Shown: one piece after another, positions 62,083-64,000 of the stretch | Numbering within the stretch: the first letter of the stretch is position 1 | Layout: each line of letters opens with the position of its first letter | Source: Hortaea werneckii | Lineage: Eukaryota; Ascomycota; Dothideomycetes; Mycosphaerellales; Teratosphaeriaceae | Direction of reading: 5' to 3' | Assembly (NCBI GenBank): GCA_037044905.1 | Contig: JBAOKB010000074.1 | Location: 620,001 to 684,000 of the forward strand | DNA length: 64,000 nt | Notes under the pieces: generated by a model | What the model was told of the DNA's origin: nothing | The model's database searches: none | Seen by the model: the letters and a program-made list of their open reading frames with translations, nothing else | Made by a program: the position numbers and the translations under genes

Positions 62083-62878
62083 GTCGGAATTGACGAAGCC
62101 GAGACACGTCGCGTTATATTACCAGGGAATCTACGCTGCGTTGCTTCGTTCCAGCCAGAACTCTTTGTGCAAACCATCAAGCCTTCCACATATGTCGTGC
62201 AAATGTGCATTTCGATTGCGCGACGGGATAAACATGACTCGTGTTGAATGTCTTAAACATCCATAACGGTCACGGAGATTACAATCCGGCCTTACGGCGT
62301 TGAAATCAGCAGAGCCGTTGGATTTGACAGTTAACGGTCGCACGTTCATATTTGTCTTTCCATATAGCCGCCAAGCTTATTCCCGAGACATCTAGACACA
62401 ACTTGCGGTGACTTTTACCTCCTAGCGGCATCCATGCCTTTCCTCATAAATGTCGCGATCATTGATAGAGACGCAGCATCATGCTGCTTCAGCAATCCAA
62501 CAATTGGAGATAACACTCACGATGGACCATCTTTCCCGGCAAATACACCAGTGGATACCGGCCATTGCAGTGTGGCGACCGTGAAGCATGACTTCCGCTA
62601 CCCTCTGCATAGTAACTCTTGGTCCTTTCCGAAAGACGCATGCTTTTGCCGGGAAAACGAACGATGGAATTTTGCATTTTGTCGACCTCACTGGAGTGGT
62701 GTCAGATCTCTGGTAGCGGACCTTGAGCTTTATCAAAGACATTCGACCTTGTACACGGGAACAGATAATCGCCGGCGGGGTTGATAAATCCACTTTCCCG
62801 ACAAGAGAGTTGGCCACCTCAGATATTCGCGGAGGTTTGCATCATCTTTCCGGGATTCCGATTCAGACAGCTGCAGCC
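62083..62878. other. Intergenic, no supported gene
   Basis: About 800 bases. The frames at 62434-62784 (plus) and 62479-62817 (minus) overlap in opposite directions and neither shows a motif, so I call neither. No RNA gene was recognised. Confidence 0.45.
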
Positions 62879-63199
62879 ATGTGTCACCAGGATCAATGGC
62901 GCAACATGTGCGATTGCCAATACAATTACTGCCGGGATCACCGGGGGAGGGAACCGTGTCCTAATGAGGTCGTCAACGCCAATGACCCTTTGAGACCGGT
63001 CTACGAGCCGAAAGGGGTTGTCAACCACTGCGCACATCCGGATGATCCATCATATTGCTCGCTTGCAGAGGGAGGAGCTGTCAACGATGGCTTGATACAT
63101 GCGCGGGCTGATCCTCATGGCCGCGATTGCTTGAGGTGCATGCTTACCAAGGCTGGGGTGGCTTCTGGTCGTGACGGGCGGAAGGTGAAGCGGCCCTAG
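62879..63199 (+). CDS. Small Cys/His-rich protein, unknown
   Basis: Not recognised. The frame from ATG 62879 gives 106 residues starting MCHQDQWRNMCDCQYNYCRD. Cys and His are frequent and spaced like metal ligands (CH, CDC, C, H, C, then HCAHPDDPSYC, and HGRDCLRC near the end), followed by a basic Lys/Arg tail (RDGRKVKRP). No signal peptide is visible, so it is probably intracellular. Frame length and the Cys/His pattern support coding, but there is no homologue I can name. An upstream in-frame extension without ATG reaches 62723. Confidence 0.5.
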   Translation: MCHQDQWRNMCDCQYNYCRDHRGREPCPNEVVNANDPLRPVYEPKGVVNHCAHPDDPSYCSLAEGGAVNDGLIHARADPHGRDCLRCMLTKAGVASGRDGRKVKRP

Positions 63200-63317
63200 G
63201 GCTGTTGGTGCGGTGTTATATGATCTGTTTGCTACTGTGGTCGTTGAACGGGGTTTAGTTGCATGCCGGGAGTGACTTAGCCACCTAAACCAGGCCTTTG
63301 GTCCGGACGAAGATGTG

Positions 63318-63712
63318 TCATTCTTCAGTTAAGGAAGACATGCCACGGCCAACATGAATTTCGTCATCCTTCAGTGCAGTCGAACTCGACAAGCTCCGCA
63401 AGCTGTCGTAGAACTCTGTTGGAGGCACGTCCGAGGTACTGATGAAGTACTTGAGGGCCACATCTAAAGCTGGGTCGACGATAACAATCATCCCATTCGG
63501 TCCGACGATCTAAGAAGTTATCAGTACCTCGGAGGTAATGAAGTCGAGAATGGCCATCATGAAGTTATCAAGACCTAATTGTGGGACTCTATCTCCGATC
63601 AGGGCGGGCGAAAATACGCAACTGTAGTCTGCCTTGCGGAGCCCACCGAAAACGCGTGTCGCCCCCGGGTCGGGCGTAGATCTTTGAGGAGCCAGCGGCG
63701 GAGTCCGTTATC
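63318..63712 (-). pseudogene. Broken coding sequence near the right edge
   Basis: The minus strand shows clear coding text in pieces. From 63509 to the TGA at 63320-63318 there are 63 codons: IVGPNGMIVIVDPALDVALK, YFISTSDVPPTEFYDSLRSL, then EIHVGRGMSSLTEE. Directly before it is an in-frame TAG (63512-63510). The same frame continues upstream as ADYSCVFSPALIGDRVPQLG and DNFMMAILDFITSEVLITS. Further up, another frame reads ITDSAAGSSKIYARPGGDT, needing a -1 change near 63660. The product is not recognised. It could be a gene with one or two assembly indels or a decayed gene. A minute 18-nt GTACTG..TTAG segment before the stop would restore the frame but is too short for a normal intron. The upstream start may lie to the right of the window. 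Confidence 0.4.
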
Positions 63713-64000
63713 ACTATCCGTCTACACGCCGAGCTTGTGCATGCTTGAGCGCGGTGTAGCTGTCGAGGGACGCCCCAGCTATTTCCTATATACTAGGGAA
63801 CAAAGACGTGTCGTTGGATCTGGCTGAGGCTGAAGTGAACTTTCCGGGAGCTGCCGTCTTTCGCCTCATTACATCAGCAGCAAAGCGTCATACATGGTAA
63901 TACGTACGTCGTGGTCGATTACATAGTAGGTGTTACTGTAGTCGGTGCAATTTGTGGGCAAAGGGACTGACCACCCATGGAGATCAGCCGAGCTCCGCAA
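63713..64000. other. Right-edge sequence, nothing supported
   Basis: Short mixed ORFs only; it may hold the 5' part of the broken minus-strand gene. Confidence 0.3.

Noticed and set aside
1..64000. CRISPR arrays, insertion sequences or large transposons
   Set aside because: No regularly spaced repeats, terminal repeats, transposase, reverse transcriptase or integrase motifs were seen; the genome is eukaryotic.

Overview
The window is nuclear DNA of a filamentous ascomycete (Pezizomycotina). Dense short genes, GT-AG introns of about 50-60 nt with CTAAC/CTGAC-type branch sites, HET-domain genes, DUF1776/DUF2406/DUF3807 families, a long fungal-type polo kinase and mitochondrial CPA2 all point there; the protein style suggests Dothideomycetes, which is inference. 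Exon coordinates below come from reading frames, splice signals and family motifs recalled from knowledge, not from database searches.

Layout. 1-16 kb: start of the BRR2 splicing helicase (left edge), a coiled-coil protein, a ZRC1-type zinc transporter, a kinase-like protein, CPA2, a membrane RING protein, a hydrolase relic and a DUF3807 protein. 16-23 kb: a DUF1295 membrane protein and two tandem paralogous HET genes. 23-34 kb: SEC9, a LanC-like protein, a possible secreted-protein fragment, methylmalonate-semialdehyde dehydrogenase and a FUN30-type remodeller. 34-43 kb: VMA21, a DUF2406 protein, MDE1 and a polo-like kinase. 43-50 kb: a tRNA-Lys(CTT), a small hypothetical gene, a DsbA-like protein, PMS1 and a DUF1776 protein. 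51-64 kb: a BTB protein, a hypothetical gene, the U2 snRNA gene, PWP1, a secreted carboxylesterase, PRP16, a Cys/His-rich small ORF and a broken ORF at the right edge. These are mostly unlinked housekeeping genes. Three spliceosome parts (BRR2, U2, PRP16) lie here, but I see no functional cluster.

Two observations stand out. First, the tRNA-Lys(CTT) gene carries a canonical 19-nt anticodon-loop intron and also a 57-nt GT...CTAAC...CAG insert in its D-loop. Removing both restores a 73-nt cloverleaf. The D-loop insert looks like a messenger-type (spliceosomal) intron inside a Pol III gene.

Second, nine conserved genes, including ones expected to be essential (SEC9, polo kinase), need about 18 single-base frame changes to match their families, while long neighbours (CPA2, PRP16, PWP1, HET2) are intact. 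Assembly indels are the simplest explanation. However, six of the eight +1 changes can be placed directly after an in-frame CTT leucine codon, the codon used at known +1 frameshift sites, so this should be tested rather than dismissed. Lengths given for these genes assume the frame changes are corrected.
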